From contig PQWQ01000005.1 in the NCBI GenBank assembly GCA_002943765.1, positions 2,217,501-2,281,500 on the forward strand: a stretch of DNA of 64,000 nucleotides. The letters run 5' to 3'. The notes beneath the pieces were generated by a model. That model was not told where the DNA came from and made no database searches. It saw only the letters and a program-made list of their open reading frames with translations. Numbering within the stretch: position 1 is the stretch's first letter; each line of letters opens with the position of its first letter. A program made the position numbers and the translations under genes. Positions 47,469 through 59,887 of the stretch are shown here, in pieces. This DNA comes from Psoroptes ovis (taxonomy: Eukaryota; Arthropoda; Arachnida; Sarcoptiformes; Psoroptidae).

Positions 47469-48220
47469 ATGTCAGCAGCTGGTGTTTGTAATTCATTGAA
47501 TTTAAAAGGATCCGTGGCGATAATCAAAGAATTTTTTGGTAAGATAATTGATTTTTGCTTAGATTTTCTTGAAAATGAATTTTTGTTTCTGACAAATTTC
47601 GACAATTCATAGATTATTGTGTAAATAATATCCTCTATCAGCGTGGTCTTTATCCGCAAGATTCGGTGAGATTTATGCTTTTGATTATTTAAATTGTATG
47701 ACTGTCATTTTTTTTCTATTTAATTTTTGATTAGTTCACATCTGTTAAAAAATATGGCTTGACAATTCTAATGACCACCGATGAACGATTGAAAAAATAT
47801 TTACAAATCATTTTTAATCAAATGCAAGAATTTCTAATGAATCGTAATCTTCATCGTGTAGTAATGGTATTGATAAAAATCGATACAAATGAAACCATTG
47901 AACGATGGGAATTTAAAATTGATTGTGATAAAAGTTTAAGCGAAAATGATAAAATTGAAATCGATTTGAAAACAGTTCAAGCACAAATACGTGATTTGAT
48001 ACGGCAAATCACTGCAAGTTTAACATATTTACCATTACTTAATGATCCTGTAACATTTAATATATTATTTTTCACCGATAAAGATACGCAATTACCATCA
48101 CCTGATTGGTCCGATTCAACATCACATATAATACCGAATGCTGAAGAAGTAGAATTACGAAGTTTTAATACAAAAATACACAATGTTAAAGCATCGGTTG
48201 CATATAAATATTGTGAATGA
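47469..48220 (+). CDS. MAD2L1: Mitotic spindle checkpoint protein MAD2
   Basis: Exons 47469-47538, 47613-47665 and 47735-48220; 202 residues (human 205). This HORMA-domain protein, in its closed form, binds CDC20 and delays anaphase until kinetochores attach. Signatures in order: LKGSVAIIKEFF (about 12-23), NNILYQRGLYPQDSF (28-42), VKKYGLTILMTTDERL, IERWEFKIDCDKSLS, RDLIRQITASLTYLPLL, then the C-terminal safety belt with FTDKDTQLPSPDW and EEVELRSFNTKIH, ending VAYKYCE. Introns are 74 and 69 bp. No residue of the HORMA core looks missing. Length and order match the family fully. Confidence 0.96.
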
Positions 48221-48596
48221 ACAGCGAAAATTGAACATCATTGAAAATACATTGATCACTTACAATCCACTAAATGAATTATCATGATTGATTATTAATC
48301 TATTTTTTAAATTGATCATTTTTATTAAATTTTTTATTATTATTATTACATTTCTATCAATTCGTTTTAAATAAAACTAAATTTGGTTTTAAATTTTAAA
48401 ATTTTTTGAATTTTTCAAAAATTTGAATCGAGCACAGCGCCATCCATGCTTCATCGTGTGTACTAGAAAATAGCAATCTCATTCATTTCATTTCATCTCA
48501 CTCGATTGTTTGCTTGTTTTTCTCTGATTTTCTGTCAATTTTTTTTTTTTGTAATTCAAAGTTCAAATATCATCAAGAATATTTAATTGAATAACA

Positions 48597-49920
48597 ATGG
48601 AAGAAATTGGAATTATCATCAATGAAAAGGTAATGAATAGGTGATTTGTATATGTTTGATTAAAATTGTTTTTTTTAAATCTCAAAATTTTTCCAGCCAG
48701 AAGAATCATCACCAAATGATATTAAAAATATTATAACACCATCAATTTGTGAAACATTGTTGAATGATGATGTTGATGATTTATATGTTATTTATAAAAA
48801 ATTACAACGACAATTAGAATTTTTACAAGTACAAGAAGAATATATAAAAGATGAACAAAAAAATTTGAAAAAAGAATATTTACATGCACAAGAAGAAGTG
48901 AAACGTATACAAAGTGTACCATTAGTGATTGGACAATTTTTAGAAGCTGTTGATGCCAATACCGGTATTGTTGGATCGACCACTGGTTCTAATTATTATG
49001 TACGTATTCTAAGTACAATTGATCGTGAACTATTGAAACCAAGTAGTTCGGTTGCATTACATAAACATAGTAATGCATTGGTCGATGTTTTACCGCCTGA
49101 AGCTGATAGCTCGATTGCAATGTTACGGCCTGATGAAAAACCTGATGTTTGTTATTCGGATATTGGTGGCTTAGATATTCAGAAACAAGAAATTCGTGAA
49201 GCAGTAGAATTACCGTTGACACATTTTGAATTATATAAGCAAATCGGTATTGATCCACCACGTGGTGTATTGATGTTTGGACCACCTGGTTGTGGTAAAA
49301 CAATGTTAGCAAAAGCTGTTGCACATCATACGACTGCATCGTTTATTCGTGTGGTAGGATCTGAATTTGTTCAAAAATATCTTGGTGAAGGCCCAAGAAT
49401 GGTGCGTGATGTATTTCGTTTAGCACGAGAAAATGCACCAGCTATCATTTTCATTGATGAAATTGATGCCATAGCTACTAAACGTTTCGATGCACAAACT
49501 GGTGCTGATCGTGAAGTGCAACGTATCTTATTAGAATTATTGAATCAAATGGATGGATTTGATCAAACAACAAACGTCAAAGTCATTATGGCAACTAATC
49601 GTGCCGATACATTAGATCCGGCATTATTACGTCCTGGCCGATTAGATCGTAAAATTGAATTCCCCTTGCCGGATCGACGTCAAAAACGTTTAATATTTTC
49701 AACAATCACATCGAAAATGAATCTTAGTGATGAAGTCGATTTGGAAGATTATGTAGCACGGCCAGATAAAGTATCTGGTGCCGATATTAATGCTATTTGT
49801 CAAGAAGCCGGTATGCATGCTGTGCGTGAAAATCGTTATGTTGTATTACCGAAAGATTTTGAAAAAGGTTACAAAAATACAATCAAAAAAGATGATTCTG
49901 AGCATGAATTTTATAAATAA
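48597..49920 (+). CDS. PSMC4: 26S proteasome regulatory ATPase Rpt3
   Basis: Exons 48597-48629 and 48697-49920; 418 residues, equal to human PSMC4. It is one of six AAA ATPases in the proteasome base that unfold substrates and open the 20S gate. A coiled coil (about 33-75) precedes the OB domain (VPLVIGQFLEAVD). The AAA domain has Walker A GPPGCGKT (206-213), Walker B IIFIDEID (261-268), sensor I ATNRAD, arginine fingers in RPGRLDRKIEFPLPDRRQKR (Rpt3-diagnostic) and the conserved C-terminus EHEFYK. The first exon codes only MEEIGIIINEK. The promoter side holds GCGCCATC at 48437-48444. Transcription direction matches MAD2L1 (376-base gap), so the genes are separate but tightly packed. Confidence 0.97.
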
Positions 49921-51145
49921 ATCATAAAAATGGAATGATATTCATTTCATTTTTTTTCCTTCATTAAATGCATTATTAATTGAAAATATTTTTAAAATTT
50001 GAAAATAAATTCAATAATAATTGAAGATGACAAGAATTGAAATGAGAATTTTCAAATTTTTCAAAAAAAATTTAAAATTCAAGAAAATTTCCGTAAAGAA
50101 ATTTCTCGAAAATTTATTTGGAAACGACCTTTATGAATAGACACAAAATTCTAATCATTTGAAAAGAAAAAAATCAAAAAGCAATAAAAACATTCGATTT
50201 GCGCATGTTTTCGTTTTTTATTTGTTTGTCAAACGTAATGCCACTTCTATTTCATGTTTTTTCAAAAAATGATTTTAATTTTGATTTCAATTTACTTCAT
50301 TCATTTAATTTGAAGGCTAAACATATATAATATTGCTATATATGATTTTGTTGTATATGTTGTTGTTTATTGAATGATCATTCAAAAAAAAGCAAAAAAA
50401 AAATAAACAGCTAAAATAAGCGAATAAAAATGTGCAAAATATAAGCGATATCCATTTAATGAGATATTTTTGTAGTGCTGTTTTTGTTGTTGATGTTTTA
50501 TGCATTGGTTTTATTTTGTTGTTTAAATCGAGGAAACAACACTGAAAGAGATAGATAAATAAACAAGAAAATTATCAAAAGTAAAGAAAGCCAACGACAA
50601 CAACAACAACATCCACAACAAGAAAATCGAAAATTGAAAATCAGCAATATACACATATGCACAAAACAAAAACATCCATCCTCATCATTATTTGATGATA
50701 AAGAAACGATTAAAGCGCTTTTTTCAAGCATACTTATACATTAGTTAATCCAAAATTTAATGATAATTGTTTTATTTTTGGTGTGCTTTCGATATTGTCT
50801 ATTGGTATCAATAAATTGAAAATTTGGATTGCGATTGAATGAAGTTGGTGTCATCTCTGAAAAATTGAATTAAATGAATTATTGAAACGATTATCACATC
50901 AATCATCCGAAATTTCTCGTCAAACAATTGAATAAGAGAGAATAATATTAGAAAGTGTAAATTAGGTTCTGGAGAAGATTTTTGAATAATAAGCATCGAA
51001 TTTCAATTCTGCCATTCAAGAAAACAAATTTTATATTTCCATTGATTGACACTGTCACTGATCGTTAATTTTGATCCGTAAATTTTTTTTGAATAAACAT
51101 CGTCGTGTTCGTTTTTTTTCCTCAGCCACATTTAACAAAGAAAAA
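49921..51145 (+). other. Intergenic region, PDCD4 upstream
   Basis: AT-rich, with AATAAA soon after the PSMC4 stop (about 50006). Minus-strand open frames (50317-50505, 50498-50731, 50808-50996) are Phe/Ile/Cys-rich, hydrophobic low-complexity frames over A/T runs and have no homology I can name. The last 150 bases include CTGCCATTC (about 51010) and probably the PDCD4 leader. Confidence 0.4.
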
Positions 51146-53303
51146 ATGTCATCACTCAAAAATGGTTCCGATGGTCAAATGAATGGCCTTACTGCTTCAT
51201 CGGTTGCGAAACCGATCCCAAAGAATGATGTCATTGACCAACATCATCATCATCATCAACATTCACCAACAACTGAAGCTAATATGAAAAAATTTATGAA
51301 GAATAGCCGAAAATCACGTAGCCGTTTTGGTCGTGGTTTAGCTAAAAAAGGTAAAAACAACAAAAAAAAAATCAATTTATTCATAAATTACAGTGGACTG
51401 TTTGAACTCGAAATTTTTTTTTTGTAATCAGTTAATTTGTGTATACTTGATGTCCCAGTTATCTTCAATCAGATATATAGATATTTTTATTTGATTTTTG
51501 TTTTGTTTTACATGGGAAAACAAAACTATTTAGAACGAAAATTCAAATATACAATTTTACATTTGAAAGAAGAAACATTAATGAAAGAGTCGTGAATTAT
51601 TAATTTCGATTTTCAATGTAAATTTGAAATTTATTTATAAGTTTTTTGGCTTCTTATATGTGTACTGAGAAATGAAAAAGTTATATGAACATATACAATG
51701 ATTAGAATTGAACGAAAAAAATCAAATTGATTGATGCTTGTTTTTTTTAAAATTATTTGTTTATCTGTTGAAAAATGACTTGTTATATTCATGTTTGAAC
51801 ATATAGTTAATACATGACACGTGATGTGTAATATGCTATGTAATGTTGTTTTTATTATTTATTTACATTTTAAGTGCACTAATAATATCAATTGAATTTT
51901 TTTCTTCTATCCTAATCATATAAAATCTCAATTGAACTTGGAAAGTCTTTAATTTTATATATTCGATTGTAAAGATATACACAAAATTTAATCTGTCTTT
52001 TATTTATTTGTTATAAATTTCAATTTTTAAGATGTAATTTTTATTTTTTTGTTATCTCGTAATGATATTAATGTTTTCAATTGTTTCTATTCAAATGCAA
52101 TAGGCGGCGCTGGTGGCAAAGGAACATGGGGAAAAATATGTGAAAATTATCAAGATGGTGGTGATATTTTAGATCCAAACGATCCAAATTATGATTCGGA
52201 TAGTATGGAAAATTGTAAAATTGAAGCAATAATTCCGGTATTGGATGAAGATAAAATTGAACAGTGTGTACAACCAATTATTGCTGAATACTATGAACAT
52301 GGAAACACTGAAGAAGTGATTGAATCATTGCAAGAGTTTAATTTTGGTAAAAATATTCATATGGTCATTGTTGTAGCAATATCATTGGCAATGGAACGGA
52401 AAAATGCTAATCGAGAAATGACATCAGTATTGATTTCTGATCTATATGGTTCTGTATTTCATCAAAATGACATCGAAAAAGCATTTGATGTATTACTTGA
52501 AATGCTTCCTGATTTAATGTTGGATACACCGAATGCTGATGAATTGTTAGGCAATTTCATGGCACGTTGTGTAGCCGATGATTGTATGCCACCGATTTAT
52601 ATTAAACGAAAAAGAGAAAAATATCTTGAAAAGCCGCAAAAATGTTCAATTGCATTGGCTTATAATCTATTGAACACGAAACATGCTTTAATCAACGTGG
52701 ACCGCATTTGGGGCTTTACTGGCGGTATGCGGCCAGTCAAATATTTAATTAATCAAATGCATTTGATTTTAGAAGAATATTTAGTCTCGAATCTGGAAGA
52801 GGATGCTGCTGCTAGTTTGAATGAATTAGAAGTTCCACATTTCCATCATGAATTTGTTTATGAAGCGATTGTAAAAGCGATGGAAGATACTAAAGATACA
52901 ACTATTGACAAAATATGTACATTGCTCAAGTATTTATTCGATTCAGGTGTCGTTTCAATTGATCAATTGAAAAATGTAAGATGAACATATTGTTTTGTCG
53001 ATTATTTTCTTGAAACCAATTATTTTGATTAAAACAGGGCTATTTACGTGTATTTGAAGAAATGCCAGATATCGTAATTGATGTTCCGTTTGCGTATGAA
53101 ATTTTGGAGAAAATCAAGACAAAAGCAAAACAATTGGAATCGTTCCCTGAGGAATTGGAAAAAGAATTTCCTCAAAGGTATGTATTTCGGATGAAATTCA
53201 TTTATTTTTCGTGAATTATTTATTTGAATAAAACTTTTCCATCAAATTCAGAGGACGTAAACGTGTTGTATCCGAAGGCGATGGTAAAATAGTTGAAAGT
53301 TAA
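51146..53303 (+). CDS. PDCD4: Programmed cell death protein 4, two MA3 domains
   Basis: Exons 51146-51350, 52104-52975, 53038-53177 and 53252-53303; 422 residues (human 469). PDCD4 binds eIF4A through tandem MA3 domains and blocks cap-dependent translation. The N-terminus has a His run (QHHHHHQH) and a basic RNA-binding patch (KSRSRFGRGLAKKG), then GGAGGKGTWGKI. The first MA3 starts at EQCVQPIIAEYYEHGN. The second contains LVSNLEEDAAASLNELEVPH, FHHEFVYEAIVKAMED and QLKNGYLRVFEEMPDIVIDV. The tail GRKRVVSEGDGKIVES matches the human GRKRFVSEGDGG end. ATG choice: the frame is open upstream to a non-ATG codon, and the first ATG is in AAAAAATGTC. Intron 1 (753 bp) is long for the region. Serines of the human degron (DSG-type) are not apparent in the short N-terminus. 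Confidence 0.95.
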
Positions 53304-53915
53304 ACAACAAATGCAAAACAACAACAATTTACAATTTTTTCCCGAATATTCTACAACAAAAAAACACTGATTAAAAATAAAACACCAATAATCAATCAAA
53401 CACAAATCGAATGGCTGGTATCGAAAACAACTACACGCTCACAAAATGAATAATCTACCTTTTGAATGAAAAAGACAATTTTTTTTTTGATTTCATTTCA
53501 ATCAAAATTTTGCCAATGTTTAAATGGTCTGAAGAAAACTTATACAATACAAACGAATCCACATGAAACAAACCTAAAATACCTTGATTGATTTTCAAGA
53601 ATATAATCCATGAATATTTTGAATTTACAAAAATTTGTAGATTTTTTTTCCTCTACATATTATTATGGATCCAATGAAAAACCATAAAAATGCGAAAGTG
53701 TCAAATCGAATACTATTGTAGAATCAATCAATTCAATAATTGATTTATTCAGCAAAAATTTCAATAATTTTTTGTATCAGAAAACACATGACAATATAAT
53801 GGCTGTAATGGCTTCAGAAATCAGAATGAAATTTCAAATTCAAAGAAAAAATATTGAAAATTTTTCAGTTTCAAAAAATTTTTTTTTTTCAAAATTTATT
53901 TTCAATTTTTATTCA

Positions 53916-53948
<33 letters not shown>
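53916..53948. repeat. AAT microsatellite
   Basis: Eleven consecutive AAT units. It creates an artificial poly-Asn or poly-Ile frame that should not be read as a protein. Confidence 0.9.
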
Positions 53949-56184
53949 CATAATAATCATAATTATTATAATGATAATTTACTGTTTATTTTTGTATCAT
54001 GTTTTTATTTTTTTGTGTGTTTCGAAAAAAATCTGATAATTGAATGTTGAAATATTTCGCATTGGTGTGATGCGAAAATCAATCTGTGATGTGTGTGTGG
54101 TCTTGGTGTGTTTGGTTGGATAGAGAATATGGTTATGTGATGTTTGGTTCAAAAATGTATCGATTAGCATGTGATGGATGGTTTTTTTTATATTTGTTGG
54201 TGTTGGTGGTCCTCATCGGTGATTATTGTATCGATAAGTCATGGGACTTGAAAAGAATGTCAGAATTGTGTTAGATAATTGTTTGATTGAAATTCATTGA
54301 AACCGGAATGAAATTGGCCATGGCCATGATGACGATAATGATCACTGGTCATTGATAAGCTACCAACATGTCATTGTTCTTGGATTTCGCCAAATATTTG
54401 TCCAAATTTTGTCTTTTGTATTAATGTTCGGGATCAAAGGTATCAATAATATTCTATTCGATGTCAAGTTCTACTTCAAAAGGTAAGATTTTGAATTTCA
54501 GCTAATCGCTATCATTTTAGTTGCCGAAATCGTTTGTGATCATCAATTAAATCAATTGGAGGAATATTCTCGAAGAAATCGCATTCCTCCGATTAAATCA
54601 GATTATTTGAGAAAATTGAATTTATAAAATTTTGAAAAAACAAAAGTTAAAATGAAAAAACAAAACAAAAAAAGCACAAAGCCTATGGCACACACTCTCA
54701 TACATACTGATTATCAAGAAAAAACTCTCGCTTGATTCATCAATTCAACCAATTCAAAGAACAGTCAATTTGAATCTCTGAACTCTTAACTTATCAAGAA
54801 ATTGACTACTGAAAACACATATGAACAAAAATAGAGTAAATTAGATGAAATGAATTTGAAATTAAATCAGATGTTAATTGATTTTTTTTTTGTTTCATAT
54901 TTCAAAAATTGAATGACAAATAAGTGAAGAATAATAATAATGTAAAAATGAAGAATTCAAATAACAATCAAATTGAAAATTCGAACAAACAAACAAAATT
55001 GTATTACAATTAAAAGAAAATGAAATTAAAAGAAATGAAATGAAAACAAATAATGAATTTGAAACAAAAAATGAAATTCAAATGGAAATTGAAATGAATT
55101 AATTCATTTTTCTTGTATTTTTTTTTCTTGTTTTTTTGTTAATTAATTGAAATGAAAATGAAGAATTAATAAAAAGAAATAGCTGCAGCGAACTACTGAT
55201 TACTAATTACTAATTAATTAATTAATACAACTCAGAAAAAAAAATAAAAATAAAAACATATGGCAATATTTGAATTAGTGATTTCATAATTCACATCACA
55301 TTTTGTCGCTGATTTTTTTTTTCATTATTTTCTATGTCTACCGGATGACATTTATTTCGAATCTGATTCATGTGTGATTCATGTGCGATTTATGTGATTC
55401 GCATTCATATTTCGGATGTTTTTCTTGATTTGATTTTTTTTTTCATTCGTTTCAATTCATACAAGAAAAGATAATCAAACACATATGATAATTATCAGAG
55501 ACAAAAGATAATGAAAATGATAATGAATTAGTCGTGTTGTCGTTTGATGGTGTTTTGATGTTTGCTGGGTTAGTAGGTGTGTTAGTGTATTGTTCTTGTG
55601 GGTGTAAGCGTTTGCATGCGAATGTGTAGCTGTGTTTAGTTTCTAAAATTTCAAAATTATTTTTTTCCATTATTTTCTTGATTTTTCTGCTGAATAAGTC
55701 GGTGATAAACAGATAACGTCAAAAAAATGGTAATCTACGACCAAAATGGAAATTATCAGCGGTAAAGGTGATGATAATAATAAGCAAAGTTGAAAGAAAA
55801 TTATGGTACATTTGGGCGAGAAAATTTCGCTGGAATACTGTGTTCATGTCAAAATATTTAAAAGGTGTCTTGATTGTGTTTGTGTGGTGTGTAAATAGAT
55901 GTAAAAATGAAATGGGCCAAAACACTAAAAATGATCATTCATTGATTCAGGTTTCAAAGGATTGTGATCATTAATTGACGATTATTAATCGAATCGCCAT
56001 TAAGAAACGGCTTGACTTATGAGAGGAGAAATATACGAAAATTTCACCCGAAAGATAAAATGAAAATTGATAATCATAGTTGATGGATAAACGAATGAAA
56101 AATGCACACACAAACGAAAATCAATTCAAAATAATCTAAATATAAAGCGATGATAAATGTAAAATAACACGCAAACACACAAAG

Positions 56185-56200
56185 ACACACACACACACAC
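56185..56200. repeat. AC dinucleotide microsatellite
   Basis: A 16-base perfect AC run within the Appl downstream region. Confidence 0.8.
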
Positions 56201-56692
56201 TGAAATGGTTGACTTTTGTTCAAATGATTTTGTTTCAAAAAAAAGAGAGGGGTAAGATGAATTGTTATCAGGTTATTATCTTCATCGGAAATCATGTGTT
56301 CAAATCTGATGATTATGGAAATGATTTTTAAAGTAAATTCATATGTGTTTACGATGTATTTGTTTGTAATGGAGTGTGTTGATGATAATTATTTCTAAAT
56401 TAATCTGAATCTGATTTGATTAATCTGAATTTTTTTTGTTTGTTTTAAAGATTTTCCGTATGAATGAATGAATTATGTGATCAAATATTGTATATGGTTA
56501 TTTATATGGATTTTCTTTTGTTGTATTGTTTTGGTTTGATTAAAATGTTGTCTGAGAATATGATGATGATGGTGATAATGATATTTGATTATATTAATGT
56601 TAATATATATTGGTTAATTTGATTTGATTAGAATTTTTAAATTAAATAGAAAAAAAAACTTCAAATTGTTTTCCACCATTGTTTCACACTCC

Positions 56693-59600
56693 TTAACAAT
56701 CTTCTTGTGTTTCAAAATATCTAAATGTTGGATTTTCATAGCCATTTATTTGCATATTAATTACATGTTTTTCTTCCGGTGTTGTTGTTTGATTAACTTC
56801 AATAAAACCTTGATTATGTGGTGATTGTTGTGTATGTTTACGTAATAATACAATACCAACAATTGTTGCCGTCAATAAGGCGATGCCAGCAAATGATAAT
56901 GTCAAGTAAACGCTACCATTCCATTTCATTTTTGTATGATAATGTTCACGTTTTATTGAAAAACTCTGAAAATTCAAAGAAAATAGAATTAAGATTTTAA
57001 TTTAAAATCCGAGTTTCATCAAATTTTCAACTCCTTACCGGTTCATTATGATGGAATGATTGACTTTGTATATATAATGGCTGATTCGAATGTGCAACAC
57101 GATTTATTTCATTCGATTCAGGATCTTCTTGACTCCAAAAATCATCAATATTTATTGATGATTGTGATGATGATGAAGATGCTGATGATGGTAATGTTTG
57201 TGGTTTATTAGTCGATGATGCCATCATTGATGATGATGATGATGATGTTGAATCATTGATATTATCATCATCCATTTGTTGATGTTGTTGTTGTTGTTGC
57301 GGTGATTTAATTGATTCATCTTCAATCGATTCTTGATCAAAATTTTTACCATTTTCATCATTATTTTGTTTATTATTTGATTGCTGCTGTTGTTGATCAT
57401 CGAATTGTTCACGATTTTGTTGTTGTTGTTGTTGTTGCTGTTCGCGATTATTCAATTCATCCAAATTCTTTTGTCTTTCACGTTCAATTTGTTTTTGTGC
57501 AACTTCTTCTTCATAACGATTCATAATGTTTAATTCCATTTCATTGGTAATTGTTTGATCGATTGGTATACCACGTAGATTATGCCAATATGTAAGCATA
57601 CGATATTTAATTTTATCCGAAATCGGTGCAACACGATCCAACATTTGTATTGATTGATTTGCCATTTTAATCAAATCACTTAAATGATCTAATATTGCTT
57701 TTTTATCTTTTAATGCTTGTTTTGTAAATGTATTCAATAAATGTTTATAATGATGTAATGTATGCATACGATCTTTTTCTAATGCACGTAATAATTTTTT
57801 CAAACATTTTTCAATACGTTTTGTTTTCGGTATTATTTCATCTAATGATTGTGTATAACAATCCATTGCCGATTTTTTACGCATATTTATTATTGACATA
57901 ACACGTTGTTGATGCATCGAAATGATTTGACGTTTTTCAGCCGAACTTTCCTCTTCTAATGCTTCGACCGTTTTTTGAAAACGATTTGTCATACGTTTTT
58001 TGAATTCATCAGCTTTTTTCATATCTTTGATACGCATTTCTTGATATCGTTCCTCTAATTCACTCCATTCTTTCATGACCTATGATTTGACATAATTTTA
58101 AATTGAAATTGACCAAAAAAAAAAAATAAATAAATAAATCGAATGGATGAAATAAAGAATGACAAATCAATTCAAATTGAAAATATTCACCTTTGTAACC
58201 TTTAATTTGTGATCATCATCCAATGCTTTTTGTGCATCTTTATATGCTTGATGTTCTTTTTGTGAATTAAAATGACTCAAATAATATTTAATCGGTGTTT
58301 CGGTTGTCGTTGTTGTTGTCGTGGTCGTAGTAGTTGTTGTAGTTGTAGTCGATGGCTGTCTTGATCTTGATGGTAAATCATCAATATCACTATTATCATC
58401 ATCAAAATCATCATCATCATAATAATCATCATCATTATTTTGTCCATTATCATGATCATCATTATTATTGTTATTATTATCATTATTATCATCGTTATCA
58501 TTATCTTCATCAGATGAATCTGATTGATCATTATTATTATTATTATTATATGAATCATCCATATGTTTGTTTGTTGACCAATAATCTTGTTTGTTATTGT
58601 TTGACATTGAATGCATATTCGATGCAGCAACTGCTGCAGCATGATTTATGGACGTTTGATCATGTTGTTGTTGTCGCTGTTGTTGTTCATTATGCAATGA
58701 TGATGATGATGAACGTGGACAACAAACAAATTCAACACCAGAAAATATGCCAACACCACATGGTAATAACATTGCATAGCTTTGTAATTTCATATTACGT
58801 ATCGAACAGCTAATTATTGCCGTATGATTCCAATATTGTGAATTTTGACATAAACTTTTATTATGTATATGATCAAATACACAATGTTCAGGTACTAATA
58901 ATGCATCACTTTGAAATGTACCCTCTAAACACCGATAAGGTTTAACATAATGTTTTGTTTTACATTTTGTTTGTCCTAATTTACACCATTCAATACGATT
59001 ATATTTATTTGATTCGACAATATTCCTAATATCTTTTTTAGGATATACCTAATTAATTTAATTCAAAAAGTAAAAGATTAATGATAAGAACAATGAATTA
59101 AATTGAAATTATGACATGAAAAAAATTATAAACTCAAAATTAATCATTTAAATATCTAGGCAAATATCATTCTAGTTAGTCTATAATCTGATTGACATTC
59201 AAAATGTCACGAAATCTGATTTGAGGATGAAGAAATATTTATTGTTTCTTCACCAGTTTAAACTTGAATCTATTTCATGTCATAAAAATGGTATTTTGTT
59301 TCAAAACTCTTCGTTTGAAATACATAAATAAATAATAAATCTTTATTTATCGGTGCTCTGCCTAAGCATTTGCACCTATTGTATATGATATTTCGTACAA
59401 GATGAAATGAATTAGATCAGTTTGAAATACATGGGAAATATTATGAACGTCATTTTCTAATCACATTTGAATTCATGCGTGTTCGAAATCGATAAAAACT
59501 CATAATTAAATAAATAAATGATAACTAATTTAGTGTAAATCTAATATAAACAATATTAATAAATAAATGATTAATTAATTCATTTCTTCAAATAAATGAG

Positions 59601-59887
59601 AAAAGATTAGTCATTTGAATAATTACCTTACGACAATATTCCAATATTTCCAATGAATTTTTTGTACAAACAGCTTTCGTGTCCATATCGCTAATCCATT
59701 TATTATTATCTTCATTTAAATATTGATTATAATATTTGCCATGACCACATAATATGGCGACCATAGGTTGAAAATGTCCATTACCATTATTGCCGCCATT
59801 ATTATTATTATTGTAATTATTATTGATTAAACCATTATTATTGTTATTATTATTTAATTGTGTTTGATCAATATTTGCTGCTAATGC
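56693..59887 (-). CDS. Appl: Amyloid precursor-like protein, 5' end missing
   Basis: Minus-strand exons 59627-59887, 58191-59048, 57039-58079 and 56693-56965; 810 codons of a single-pass type I membrane protein. All joints are phase 0. The E1 growth-factor-like domain (ILCGHGKYYNQYL to EWCKLGQTKCKTKHY) and copper-binding-like domain (DALLVPEHC to GVEFVCCP) keep all 12 Cys. A poly-Asn/Asp acidic region and a 16-Thr run follow. The E2 domain begins VMKEWSELEERYQEM and includes KDRMHTLHHYKHLLN. A Gln/Ser-rich juxtamembrane stretch precedes the transmembrane helix (VYLTLSFAGIALLTATIVGI). The cytoplasmic tail carries TPEEKHVINMQINGYENPTF and ends QEDC. The signal peptide exon is upstream of 59887 and was not located. 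The tail has NPTF where APP and fly Appl have NPTY. Confidence 0.94.

Larger units (their letters stand above)
53304..56692. other. PDCD4/Appl convergent intergenic region
   Basis: The two flanking genes converge, so this is two 3' untranslated regions plus spacer. It contains an AAT microsatellite (53916-53948), an AC run (56185-56200), ATTAATT runs and several AATAAA signals in both orientations. Frames such as 54086-54274 and 55768-55974 show no domain. No RNA gene was recognised. Confidence 0.4.

Noticed and set aside
51071..51145. Upstream extension of PDCD4 with a basic N-terminus
   Set aside because: It has no ATG; the first ATG at 51146 has an A-rich context and gives the expected start of the protein.
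58352..58813. 153-codon His/Tyr-rich plus-strand frame
   Set aside because: It is the complement of the Appl acidic Asn/Asp region, whose exon is supported by conserved cysteines and splice sites.
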